Assembly: GCA_903858385.1 (NCBI GenBank)
Contig: CAIOIN010000110.1
Span: forward strand, 1-26,541
Direction: 5' to 3'
From: an uncultured Microcaldota archaeon
GTDB lineage: Archaea; Micrarchaeota; Micrarchaeia; Micrarchaeales; Micrarchaeaceae
Length of the DNA: 26,541 bases
Position 1 is the stretch's first letter. Every line of letters starts with the position of its first letter. The notes under the pieces were generated by a model. That model was not told the origin of the DNA, did not search any database, and saw only the letters and a program-made list of their open reading frames with translations. Shown here piece by piece: positions 7,359 through 15,164 of the stretch. A program made the translations under genes and the position numbers.

Positions 7359-7741
7359 CAGAGTACCTTGTCGTAATCTTCCTTCCCCCACGTGAAGTCC
7401 TTCTTTAACGGAGCCCCGACGCCGTTCCATTCCTCGAGGAGCAGGCGCTTCGCTGCCCTGCCCTTGATCCTTATGCCAAACATCTCCGACATCTCCCGTT
7501 CGTACCAATCCGCTGCCCGGTATACGCCGATGGCCGTGTCTATGGAAGGCCGTTCCGCCGGAAGCTTTGCCTTGACCACCTCTTGCGCATGCGTGGTCGT
7601 GTTGTAGATTATGTACACTACCTCGAGGTGGGTGGCGTAGTCGACCGCGGTTATCTTCTTCAGGTAATCATAGCCCGCCGACTTCCGTTCCTTTAATGTT
7701 TTCACTAACGCTTCGCTCTGAATTTCCTGCATTTCTACCAC
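7358..7741 (-). CDS. nuoC: NADH-quinone oxidoreductase subunit C (30 kDa)
   Basis: This 127-residue protein has the core of the 30 kDa subunit: the ITAVDY strand near residue 30, IIYNTTTHAQ, the segment IGVYRAADWYEREMSEMFGI, which is the strongest family signature (W-x-E-R-E-x-x-x-x-x-G), and a C-terminal PLKKDFTWG. It lies in the peripheral arm beside NuoD. The frame starts with GTG at 7741, and an ATG three codons in (7732) is equally possible. Both overlap the end of nuoB by 65-74 bp. It is shorter than most NuoC proteins (about 150-200 residues), lacking part of the N-terminus. The stop overlaps the nuoD start (TGATG), so the two are translationally coupled. Confidence 0.87.
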   Translation of the reverse strand: MVEMQEIQSEALVKTLKERKSAGYDYLKKITAVDYATHLEVVYIIYNTTTHAQEVVKAKLPAERPSIDTAIGVYRAADWYEREMSEMFGIRIKGRAAKRLLLEEWNGVGAPLKKDFTWGKEDYDKVL

Positions 7742-8300
7742 TTACCTTGTCCTGCAATTTCATCATCGCGGCAAAGAGGCTCTCCGGCTTGGGGGGGCAG
7801 CCCGCAACATAAACATCGACTGGAATTATTTGGTCTATGCCTTTCACCATGTTGTAGCTTTCGTACCATGGACCTCCCGAGGTGGCGCATTCACCGTACG
7901 CAATCACGTACCGCGGCGCCGCCATCTGCTCGTACAGCCTTTTCACCCGCGGGGCCATTGATTTGGTGACCCAGCCGGCCACGACCATCACATCGGCCTG
8001 CCTCGGCGTTGCCCTGAAGAGCAGGTATCCCTTCCTTTCGGCATCTATGTGTCCGGAACCGAAATCCAACAGCTCCATCGCGCAGCAGGCCAGGCCGAAC
8101 TGAAGCGGCCAGAGCGAGTTCGCCCGCCCCCATTTTATTGCGCCTTTCGATAGCATTTTCGTCAGGTCGCTGAGCTTGGCGAACATCGCGTTCGCTGGCA
8201 TCTTGTAGGATTTCGAGGATTGCGCCTGCAGCCTGTTCATCTCCTGCTCGGCGTTTGCGAATTGCTTAGCCGTATAGGGTCTTTGCTCTTCCAGTAACAT
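7668..8300 (-). CDS. nuoB: NADH-quinone oxidoreductase subunit B (cluster N2)
   Basis: About 210 residues encode the 20 kDa subunit that holds [4Fe-4S] cluster N2, the last electron carrier before quinone. The ligands are visible: adjacent C72-C73 in GLACCAMELL, C138 in GECATSGG and C168 in GCPPKPES. RATPRQADVMVVAGWVTKSM is another family block. The start is uncertain: GTG at 8303, ATG at 8300 (used), or ATG at 8240 or 8201. The first two overlap nuoA by about 35 bp, while 8240 would leave a short gap. The C-terminal tail (about 20 residues, polar) reads through the start of nuoC in another frame. It is longer than Thermus Nqo6 at both ends. Confidence 0.9.
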   Translation of the reverse strand: MLLEEQRPYTAKQFANAEQEMNRLQAQSSKSYKMPANAMFAKLSDLTKMLSKGAIKWGRANSLWPLQFGLACCAMELLDFGSGHIDAERKGYLLFRATPRQADVMVVAGWVTKSMAPRVKRLYEQMAAPRYVIAYGECATSGGPWYESYNMVKGIDQIIPVDVYVAGCPPKPESLFAAMMKLQDKVSGRNAGNSERSVSENIKGTEVGGL

Positions 8301-8643
8301 CACCTATGAGTTTGTAGCCTGCGAACGAAAACGCCATCGATATTACGACGAGCAGTATGATATCCAGGCTCGTATTATAATCTATCACTCTTGAGACGGT
8401 AGACCAGAGTATAAGCATCGCCAGCGTGAGCTCGAAAGGAAGGAAGAGCATGAAGTAGGGAAGGTATTCGTTGTCCACATCCCTGCTGCCGCCCGAGCTC
8501 TCTTCGGCGCTCTCGTAGGACGCGTTCTTCACCGGATTGCCCGGTGACCGGCGGCCTATGAGCTTTGCAAATAGCAGGAACATCAGTGGTACCAGTAGGC
8601 CGAGCATGGCAAAGAACAGGATTGCCAGGTAATTATAAAGCAT
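8266..8643 (-). CDS. nuoA: NADH-quinone oxidoreductase subunit A
   Basis: This 125-residue protein has three membrane segments at about residues 5-28, 61-84 and 92-112, with a hydrophilic loop between the first two containing NASYESAEESSGG, matching the family PxESG loop that reaches the quinone site. NuoA is the small membrane subunit next to NuoB/NuoD. The second membrane helix reads FLPFELTLAML, where most NuoA proteins have F-D-x-E; here the first acid is Glu71 and the second position is Thr73. Identification rests on size, topology, the loop and its place ahead of nuoB, since sequence alone is weak. It is preceded by a hydrolase gene 30 bp upstream. Confidence 0.82.
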   Translation of the reverse strand: MLYNYLAILFFAMLGLLVPLMFLLFAKLIGRRSPGNPVKNASYESAEESSGGSRDVDNEYLPYFMLFLPFELTLAMLILWSTVSRVIDYNTSLDIILLVVISMAFSFAGYKLIGDVTGRAKTLYG

Positions 8644-8670
8644 GATACCACTACGGGATGTGAATGAAAC

Positions 8671-8679
8671 AATTTAAGC
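8671..8679 (-). promoter_or_regulatory. Possible TATA box for nuoABCD
   Basis: On the minus strand GGCTTAAATT lies about 32 bp before the nuoA ATG. It resembles the TATA element before radA (GGCTTAAATA). It overlaps the stop codon of the upstream hydrolase, so it could be coincidence and nuoABCD could instead be read from the hydrolase promoter. Confidence 0.35.
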
Positions 8680-9564
8680 CTTGCCCAGCCGTTCCGCCGC
8701 CCATTTCGAGACTATTTTTGCAACATCGTCTTCGTGCTTGCCGAAAGAGTGCTTTGCACCCTTGATTATTGCAAACGAAAAGGGCTTGCCTGCCCTTTTG
8801 CTCGTCAATGTCTTCATATATTTTTTGACCGGCTTGATTGCGGTTTCGTCCCTGCTGCCGAAGATTGCTAATATGGGCGCTTTGATGCTGCCAACCTCTT
8901 TGAGAGGGCCATCGTAGTCGAACAGCCTTGCCTCTGCGTTTTTGAGGTCTGCCACTGACAAAAAGCGCCTTGCAGAGAAACCGCGGGGTATTCCTTCCGT
9001 CTTGCCGCCCTCCTTTGCTTTTATGAGCCGTCTGCACTTGCTAACGACAGCGCCGAAGTGCACGCCCAGATCTCTTTTCTGGGCATTGTAGTCGTCGCCG
9101 GGCGCCAGGAGTATCAATCCTTTTACCGCAGGCTGCTCCTTCTTGTATTGGTAATAGGTTATCTTCTGACATCCGGTGCTATGCCCCGATAGGAAGAATC
9201 GCTTGTATCCGAGTTTCTTCAGCTCTTTTATTGCGCCGTCGATGTCCAACACGCAATCTTCGAACCTTTCAAGATTTGTCCCGATTGACAGGCGCTTTGC
9301 CTTGCTTTTTTTTATCTTTGCCGGGGTCCGATAAGCAGATGATATTGCGTCGTGCCCCCTAGTGTTGATTGTTAACAGCGCAATACTCTTTTTGTCGAGC
9401 TGCGATGCGATTGCAAACTGCAGACTGCCGCCGTAGAAGTTGCCGGTCATGCCATGGATGTGGACGACGCATGCATCGCGATGCTTTGTTGGGATAAGAA
9501 ATCCGTCGAGCAGCAGCCCGTCGCGCGTCGCGAACCTGATTAGCTCGCCTTTTGCCCTTATCAT
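8674..9564 (-). CDS. Alpha/beta hydrolase (serine hydrolase, S33/DUF1749-like)
   Basis: This 296-residue cytosolic protein has the alpha/beta hydrolase fold. The oxyanion loop is HIHGMTGNF at about 35-43, the nucleophile elbow is GHSTG with Ser129, the acid is Asp239 in FGSRDE, and the catalytic His is His272 in GAKHSF. The order and spacing of the triad are normal. There is no signal peptide or lid-type hydrophobic insertion. A Lys-rich stretch (residues 82-92) follows a GHD loop. The substrate is unknown; esterases, lipases and peptidases share this layout. It lies just upstream of nuoA on the same strand but has no evident link to complex I. The start at 9564 is an ATG 30 bp after a minus-strand TATA-like element. 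Confidence 0.8.
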   Translation of the reverse strand: MIRAKGELIRFATRDGLLLDGFLIPTKHRDACVVHIHGMTGNFYGGSLQFAIASQLDKKSIALLTINTRGHDAISSAYRTPAKIKKSKAKRLSIGTNLERFEDCVLDIDGAIKELKKLGYKRFFLSGHSTGCQKITYYQYKKEQPAVKGLILLAPGDDYNAQKRDLGVHFGAVVSKCRRLIKAKEGGKTEGIPRGFSARRFLSVADLKNAEARLFDYDGPLKEVGSIKAPILAIFGSRDETAIKPVKKYMKTLTSKRAGKPFSFAIIKGAKHSFGKHEDDVAKIVSKWAAERLGKA

Positions 9565-9572
9565 TGCATCGC

Positions 9573-9600
9573 CTTTAATATGTTGTATTGATAATTTATC
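9573..9600. promoter_or_regulatory. Divergent promoter region, hydrolase (-) and dtdA (+)
   Basis: The 51-bp gap contains two AT elements. TTAATATG at about 9574-9581 would place a plus-strand start near 9605, just before GCGGTG (9605-9610), a plausible ribosome site for the dtdA ATG at 9616. GATAATTTATC at 9590-9600 is nearly palindromic and, on the minus strand, sits about 30 bp before the hydrolase ATG at 9564. Confidence 0.45.
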
Positions 9601-9615
9601 GTTTGCGGTGCTGCG

Positions 9616-10410
9616 ATGCCCTGCCTCGTCTATTCGACACTTGACATTGCGTCATTGAACATAGCGGAAGCGGTCAAGGGTAGGATGGATTTTGAGGAGA
9701 CGAAGCCGGTTGGGGGCTTCAGGCATTTCGCTTCGGAGCACATCGACATGATCGAGATGGGTAGTGGGCTGATCGACGCGGATTTCATAGACAAAACGAT
9801 ACGCACTGATTTCATCATGTTCATGAGCAGGCACTCCAGTGCGAAGGGCATAGCCACTTTCACGACGCATGCAGAAGGCAATTGGTCCGGCGAAGCGGAA
9901 TTCGGGGGAAGGCCGAAAGCGTTGAGCATGGCATCCCCAGTCAACATGCTGTCGATGTTGGGCGCGATGGAAGAAGTGAACACCACAGAGATACCCGTGA
10001 TGTATGAAGCGACGCATCACGGGCCATTACTGGACACGCCGTCATTTTTCGTCGAACTGGGCGGAAACGATGAAACGATAAAGGACAAGAGATATGCAGA
10101 AGTCGTTGCCGAATCGATTGTCAGGATGTTGCACCACGAGCCCGGCGAATACGAGAAGATAGCCATAGGCATAGGCGGAACGCATTACCCCGAGAAGTTC
10201 ACGAAACTCGCATTGGAAGGAAAATACGCATTCGCCCACATGATGCCCAGGTATCATATCGATAATGTTGACATGTTGCAGAAGGCCATCGGAAGGTCGG
10301 ACGCAGAGGTCGAGGTCGCAGTCATAGAATGGAAAAGTATTAAAGCAGCCGACAGGGATAAGATAATAGGGCGGCTTGGCGAGCTGGGGCTGGATTATGA
10401 GAGGGTCTGA
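9616..10410 (+). CDS. dtdA: D-aminoacyl-tRNA deacylase (archaeal/plant type)
   Basis: This 264-residue enzyme removes D-amino acids wrongly loaded on tRNA. It is the archaeal/plant DTD2 (GEK1) type, unrelated to bacterial DtdD. Family landmarks are visible: MFMSRHSSAKG near residue 74, TFTTHAEGNW, MYEATHHGPLLDTPSFFVELG near 136, and IGIGGTHYPEKFT near 187, followed by FAHMMPRYH. The histidines in these blocks are the conserved ones. Length is normal. The stop at 10410 lies just before or within the start of the following surface-protein gene, so the two probably share a transcript, although their functions appear unrelated. Confidence 0.92.
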   Translation: MPCLVYSTLDIASLNIAEAVKGRMDFEETKPVGGFRHFASEHIDMIEMGSGLIDADFIDKTIRTDFIMFMSRHSSAKGIATFTTHAEGNWSGEAEFGGRPKALSMASPVNMLSMLGAMEEVNTTEIPVMYEATHHGPLLDTPSFFVELGGNDETIKDKRYAEVVAESIVRMLHHEPGEYEKIAIGIGGTHYPEKFTKLALEGKYAFAHMMPRYHIDNVDMLQKAIGRSDAEVEVAVIEWKSIKAADRDKIIGRLGELGLDYERV

Positions 10411-12379
10411 TTTTAGAATGTTCTTTCTTTTCGCTTTTCTTACATTCACTGTTGCGGCGAATTTGGCTGGAGCGAGCTTCTGGTTTCAGACCGGCGCTTT
10501 CGGTTCCAACAAAGCTGAATTCAATAGTGGCGCTAGTGTAGCCATACAGACGGTATGGCAGAATGTCAGCGATGGGTCTTGGGGCTTCTGGATTGGCGAG
10601 AACCTCAACAACGGCGCGTTCATACAGGCAGGTTACCAGATAGTCAATGCAACGGGCAAATACCCAGCGTTGTGCAGCCTGAGCGGATGCAATGGAAGCG
10701 TGCTGCTAACGGCAGGCACACCCACCTGGTTCTGGGAATATTTTCCTGCAAATGGAGGGAATGACTCATTCTATGGAGGCATCGGCAGCGACGACTCGGC
10801 TGGAGTGAACGGGACGTTCAACAATTATTCTTTCCGTTCAAACGGGAATGTGTGGACCGCTTATTTCAACGACCAGCCGATGGGCAGCATAGACCTTGGA
10901 ACTTCGCAGTCAGGAATAAACGCGCCGACGGCGATAGCCGAACTGGCTGACACAAGCGTAAACACCCAACAGATGCAGAAGGTAATGTTCAAGGATATGC
11001 AGTTCTATTCCAACCAGAACCTTGAAGCGGTGCCGCAGGGCTACTCCCTGATAAGCTACGGCAAGGGCAGCAGCACCTGGCTGAAAAATCCGTATGGAGT
11101 GGGTGAATTCGGCAACCATGTTGACTACTTCGAGGTCGGGAGCGGGTTGCCGCAACAGAACAAGAGCGTCCTTTGGAATATCGGCTATTCGCTTAGGATC
11201 GCGTCACCCTACGGAAATCTCTCCGGAGTCAGTAGTTATATTGCATATTCCACGGCAGCACTGCACGCTCCGTTGACGGTGAATCTGAGCAACGGCACAA
11301 GAGCGTACTTTGCAGGATGGATCGGCAAGGGACAGAGTTCGTACACGGGCCGCAATATCGACGCGATAGTCGATATGAATGGGAACATAACTGAAACGGC
11401 CGTCTGGAACACACAGTATTATGTCGGAGTGAATTCCATCTACAACACCAGCGGAAGCGGATGGTACAATGCCAACAGCACCGCCACGCTGCATGCCCCC
11501 CAGATAGTAGATTTGGGCAACGGCACACGCGCGATCTTTGCCGGATGGAGTGATGGAGCCATGGCAAATTCGACTGCGATACGCGCCAGCAGCCCCATGA
11601 CAATAAATGCCCTGTGGACTACGCAGTACCTGATTAGCGCAACAACACCGTATGGCAGCGTACAGGGAGCCGGATGGTACAACCAGAACAGCACAGTGAC
11701 GCTGCAACTGAACCAGACGGTGGTTACCGTAAACCCTGAAACGCGGTTGGGATTCTATGGTTGGAGCAACGGATACACAAATCGCACGGTGAGTTTTGTG
11801 GCGACCTCCCCGCAGTCCATGTCTGCAGTGTTCAGAGCGCAGTATCTTGTGACGTTTGAACCCGAAAATATTCTCGGCAACGACATAGCGAATGTCGATT
11901 ATTACGACGTTAACGGAGTTGATATCCACAACAGCAGTGCATACCTGTTTGAAAATGAGAATTACACCGTGGATTACATTTATTACAAGGGTATGCGTGT
12001 GCCCTTGAATTATCAGTTCGTGCCGAGGGTGCCAGAAACAGTGAAGCTCGAGGCACCGCTGTACAATGTGCAAATAAGCGCGGTTAGCGCGTTCAGCACC
12101 CCGGTCAATGCGAGCATCAACATGACGTTCGACAATGGAACCCGTTTCAACTCGTACCTGGGCGAATCGGGAACCGTGAACTTCACAAACGTGCCGTACG
12201 GCCATGTGTATGGCTACGTGGAATATCTCGGCATTAAGAAAAGCGTGATTCTTTCTGGCGGCAGCATAAAAATCCTGTTTATCACTCCCTCGCTGATAGC
12301 GGTGACCATAATCGCGATCGCCGCTGCGGTGCTGTCCGGAAGATTCGTCAATGACCGGTATTCTGGAGAAAGCAAATAG
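10397..12379 (+). CDS. Secreted, C-terminally anchored surface protein with three repeats
   Basis: About 660 residues begin with a signal peptide: MRGSDFRM, then a hydrophobic core (FFLFAFLTFTVAA) and a small-residue cleavage region (NLAGA). The start at 10397 was chosen because it supplies the two arginines of the n-region; ATG at 10418 is the alternative. Residues to about 220 form a Trp/Gly/Asn-rich domain resembling a lectin-like or thermopsin-type sandwich. Three repeats of about 70-77 residues follow, each with W-x-T-Q-Y, an S/T-x-Y-G turn, G-W-Y-N-x-N-S-T, and F-x-G-W-S. A beta-rich domain then leads to one C-terminal membrane helix (SLIAVTIIAIAAAVLSG) and a short cytosolic tail. Many N-x-S/T sites suggest N-glycosylation. 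No catalytic motif is visible. It is likely an adhesin or S-layer-associated protein. Confidence 0.75.
   Translation: MRGSDFRMFFLFAFLTFTVAANLAGASFWFQTGAFGSNKAEFNSGASVAIQTVWQNVSDGSWGFWIGENLNNGAFIQAGYQIVNATGKYPALCSLSGCNGSVLLTAGTPTWFWEYFPANGGNDSFYGGIGSDDSAGVNGTFNNYSFRSNGNVWTAYFNDQPMGSIDLGTSQSGINAPTAIAELADTSVNTQQMQKVMFKDMQFYSNQNLEAVPQGYSLISYGKGSSTWLKNPYGVGEFGNHVDYFEVGSGLPQQNKSVLWNIGYSLRIASPYGNLSGVSSYIAYSTAALHAPLTVNLSNGTRAYFAGWIGKGQSSYTGRNIDAIVDMNGNITETAVWNTQYYVGVNSIYNTSGSGWYNANSTATLHAPQIVDLGNGTRAIFAGWSDGAMANSTAIRASSPMTINALWTTQYLISATTPYGSVQGAGWYNQNSTVTLQLNQTVVTVNPETRLGFYGWSNGYTNRTVSFVATSPQSMSAVFRAQYLVTFEPENILGNDIANVDYYDVNGVDIHNSSAYLFENENYTVDYIYYKGMRVPLNYQFVPRVPETVKLEAPLYNVQISAVSAFSTPVNASINMTFDNGTRFNSYLGESGTVNFTNVPYGHVYGYVEYLGIKKSVILSGGSIKILFITPSLIAVTIIAIAAAVLSGRFVNDRYSGESK
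11174..11837 (+). repeat. Three tandem protein-level repeats in the surface protein
   Basis: Units start at the Trp codons at about 11174, 11405 and 11615. Shared positions are W-N/T-T-Q-Y at the junctions, Y-G/N-x-S-G near residue 12, Y-N-x-N-S-T-x-T-L, N-G-T-R-x-x-F-x-G-W in the middle, and a closing hydrophobic strand. The third unit has diverged most (P-E-T-R in place of N-G-T-R). At DNA level similarity is modest, so the duplication is old. Confidence 0.75.
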
Positions 12380-12388
12380 TTGGTGCCG

Positions 12389-15142
12389 ATGTCTGGCGTC
12401 TATGAAGCGTTTTTGCACAAATACGGAGGGTACACCGATATCCAGAAGGTGGCGATGCCCATCGTCGCAAGCGGAAGCAACTGCCTCATAATTGCGCCGA
12501 CCGGTGCAGGGAAGACCGAGGCCGCAGTACTTCCGCTTCTAGAAAGGATGAGCTCGGGAGAAAAGGACGGAATAAAAATGATTTACATAACGCCTCTCAG
12601 GGCGCTGAACAGGGACATGATAAAAAGGCTGGAAGAGCTCTGCACTGCCGCCGATATGACCGTGGCTGTGAGACATGGAGATACCACGCAGAGCGAGCGG
12701 GGAAAGCAGGCGCGGAGGGCGCCGATGGTCCTGATCACCACGCCGGAGACACTGCAGAGCATACTGCCCACCAAGACGTTCAGCGGCGCATTGAGGAATG
12801 TCAAGGCAGTGGTCGTTGACGAAATACACGAGCTGTATTACACAAAAAGAGGGGCGCAACTGGCGCTCGCGCTCGAAAGGCTGGAAGAGAAGTCGCCGGG
12901 CTTCCAGAGAGTAGGGATAAGCGCGACGATAGGCCATGCTGAAGCCGTACAGAGATTCCTGTCGGGCAAGGGCGATTGCAAGATAGCCATGGTCAAAAGC
13001 GCAAAGGAGATGGATGTACGGATAAGGATACCTTCAGGCTACAGGAAGGAATTGAAGCCGATGGAGGACAAGTTTGGGCTTGACGGCAGCGCGCTGGCAA
13101 GACTGGACCTCATATCCGAAAGCATAGCGGGCTCAAAGTCGACGCTCGTATTCGCTAACACGCGCCAGGTCGTTGAGGCATTGGGGAGCAGGCTGCTGTA
13201 CCTGAATACCATAGAACCTTTCGGAGGTATTGGCGTTCATCATGGCTCATTGGACAAGGAAGAGAGGATATCGATAGAAAATTCGTTCAAGAGCGGAGGA
13301 ATAAGGAGCATAATAGCGACCAGCTCGTTGGAGCTGGGCATAGACATAGGCAACATAGACCTCGTCATACAGTACGGCTCGCCGAGGCAGGCGCTCAGGC
13401 TGATACAAAGGATAGGACGCAGCGGGCACACGCAGAAAGGCGTTTCGAGGGGGCTTGTCGTGCCGACCAACATCATCGAAGCGGTAGAGTCCGTAGCGGT
13501 GTACCAGCAGGCGATCGACGGACAATTAGAAAGATTTGAGATGCAGAACGGGGCAATCGACGTTCTGGCGAACCAGGTGTGCGGCATCTCTCTTGACAAG
13601 GGCACGCTAAGCATCGAAGAGCTGCACAGGATTGTCAGCCGAGCATATCTTTACGCCGCTTTTGGCATGGAGCGGCTGAAACATTTGTTGGAGTTCATGA
13701 GCAAGCAGAGGATGGTGGGTTTTGACGGCAAGACCATCACCTGCGGGCCAAGGACGAGGATGTATTACTACGGGCATCTCAGCGTCATACCGGATTCGAA
13801 AAGATTCCTTGTAAAAAACATAGTTGGAAACCGGATAATATCGACTCTTGATGAAAGATTCGTTGCGAACGAGGTGGATGAGGGGTCTGTCTTCATAACG
13901 AAGGGATTGCCGTGGAAGGTCGTGAGCATCGAGGAGAATGTGATAAGCGTCGAGCCGAGCATGGAGCTTGAAGCAGCGGTGCCGGATTGGACTGGAGAGG
14001 ACATACCAGTCGGGTATAGGACCGCGCAGACGGTGTTCGAGATAATTGGCGGTTCCGGAGGCGTAAAATTGGGCACAGACGAGCGGACGAGGCTGCAGAT
14101 AGAGAAATTCGCCGAATCGCAGAAACAGTTCTTCTTGCCATCGAAAGAGACGTTGTTCATCGAATCGCTAGAGAATTTTAGGGTGCTGTACACCGGGCTT
14201 GGGACACAGGCGAACGAGGCGCTCGCAAGGTTGCTTGCCAGCATATTCAACATGAGAACCGGCAGCAGCGTGAATGTCAAGGCGTCGCCATACCTGGTGT
14301 TTATCGAGCTGCCCAAACAAGTCGACGTGGAGCACACGCTTAAACAATTGAGGCCGGAAGCCGTAGAGAGGGAGCTAGAGAGGGCGATAACAAGCACCGA
14401 ACTTTTCAGGTATCAGTTCATTGTAGTGGCGAAGCTGTTCGGAATCATAGACAGGGACGCGACGGTTTCACGCTCGCTCGCCAGGAGGCTTATGAGCATG
14501 ATGGAGGGCACGCCACTGCACGAGGAGACGTTAAGGGCGCTGATGAACAACTACCTTGACGTGAAGACGCTGAAGGCTTTTCTAGAGGACCTAAGGCTCG
14601 ATAGGATAAAGATCAAGAGCGTGTACAACGAGACCCCGTCGCCATTCACAAAGGCGGTCCTGAGCTCTGCTTATTACACGAAGGAGCTGATAGCGCCGTT
14701 GACGCCGAACAACGAGCTGGTCGAGTCTTTCTCGCAGTTCGTACTCGGCAAGGACATCAAATTCCTGTGCACATACTGTGGATTCAACTTCACGAGAAAG
14801 CTGAAGGAGGTGAAGGACAGCGAAAAGATAACTTGTCCTAGTTGCCAGAGCCCGATGCTCACGCTTTACGACGACTCCTACAAGAGCGTGGTGGACAAGA
14901 CCAGGAAGGGCATTAAGTTGAAACACAGCGAGGTCGAAGTGATGAGGGAGGCAATAAGGTATGCAAGCCTGTTCAGCACCTATGGCGGCAAGGCCGCAAT
15001 CGCGCTGTCGGTGTATGGTGTTGGTTACAGGACTGCAGCAAGAACATTGATGATGCTCAAGCACGACGAGCATTCGTTCTTCATGGACCTTCTGGAAGCG
15101 CAGAAAAACTTCATACGCACCAAGAAGTACTGGTCCGTGTAG
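12389..15142 (+). CDS. lhr: Lhr-type superfamily 2 DNA/RNA helicase
   Basis: This 917-residue helicase has all SF2 motifs: TDIQKVA Q-motif region, Walker A APTGAGKT with Lys42, YITPLRALN, TTPETLQ, the DEIH box at about 144-147 with HELY, SATIG, then in the second RecA domain VFANTR, HHGSLDKEER, SSLELGIDIG and QRIGRSGH. The DEIHEL box and the winged-helix plus Lhr-core region after residue about 400 mark the Lhr-core family, known as ATP-driven 3'-5' translocases in DNA repair and RNA metabolism. A four-cysteine zinc motif (CTYC and CPSC) sits near residue 795-825. TTG at 12380 and GTG at 12383 are in-frame alternatives to the ATG used. The gene ends 22 bp from gyrA, convergent. Confidence 0.9.
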   Translation: MSGVYEAFLHKYGGYTDIQKVAMPIVASGSNCLIIAPTGAGKTEAAVLPLLERMSSGEKDGIKMIYITPLRALNRDMIKRLEELCTAADMTVAVRHGDTTQSERGKQARRAPMVLITTPETLQSILPTKTFSGALRNVKAVVVDEIHELYYTKRGAQLALALERLEEKSPGFQRVGISATIGHAEAVQRFLSGKGDCKIAMVKSAKEMDVRIRIPSGYRKELKPMEDKFGLDGSALARLDLISESIAGSKSTLVFANTRQVVEALGSRLLYLNTIEPFGGIGVHHGSLDKEERISIENSFKSGGIRSIIATSSLELGIDIGNIDLVIQYGSPRQALRLIQRIGRSGHTQKGVSRGLVVPTNIIEAVESVAVYQQAIDGQLERFEMQNGAIDVLANQVCGISLDKGTLSIEELHRIVSRAYLYAAFGMERLKHLLEFMSKQRMVGFDGKTITCGPRTRMYYYGHLSVIPDSKRFLVKNIVGNRIISTLDERFVANEVDEGSVFITKGLPWKVVSIEENVISVEPSMELEAAVPDWTGEDIPVGYRTAQTVFEIIGGSGGVKLGTDERTRLQIEKFAESQKQFFLPSKETLFIESLENFRVLYTGLGTQANEALARLLASIFNMRTGSSVNVKASPYLVFIELPKQVDVEHTLKQLRPEAVERELERAITSTELFRYQFIVVAKLFGIIDRDATVSRSLARRLMSMMEGTPLHEETLRALMNNYLDVKTLKAFLEDLRLDRIKIKSVYNETPSPFTKAVLSSAYYTKELIAPLTPNNELVESFSQFVLGKDIKFLCTYCGFNFTRKLKEVKDSEKITCPSCQSPMLTLYDDSYKSVVDKTRKGIKLKHSEVEVMREAIRYASLFSTYGGKAAIALSVYGVGYRTAARTLMMLKHDEHSFFMDLLEAQKNFIRTKKYWSV

Positions 15143-15164
15143 GATAAACAATTGTTATATTCCT

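Noticed and set aside
7359..7508. N-terminal extension of nuoD to 7508.
   Set aside because: The extra 50 residues are low in family similarity and overlap nuoC in another frame; the NuoD family start is at MTIMDINVG.
11204..12418. 404-codon open frame on the minus strand opposite the surface protein.
   Set aside because: The translation is rich in His, Val and Arg in a pattern typical of a reverse-frame shadow, while the plus strand shows a signal peptide, repeats and a membrane anchor.
15146..15157. AACAATTGTT palindrome between lhr and gyrA as a terminator.
   Set aside because: It is short, AT-rich and has no stable loop; it is likely a chance feature of a 22-bp convergent gap.
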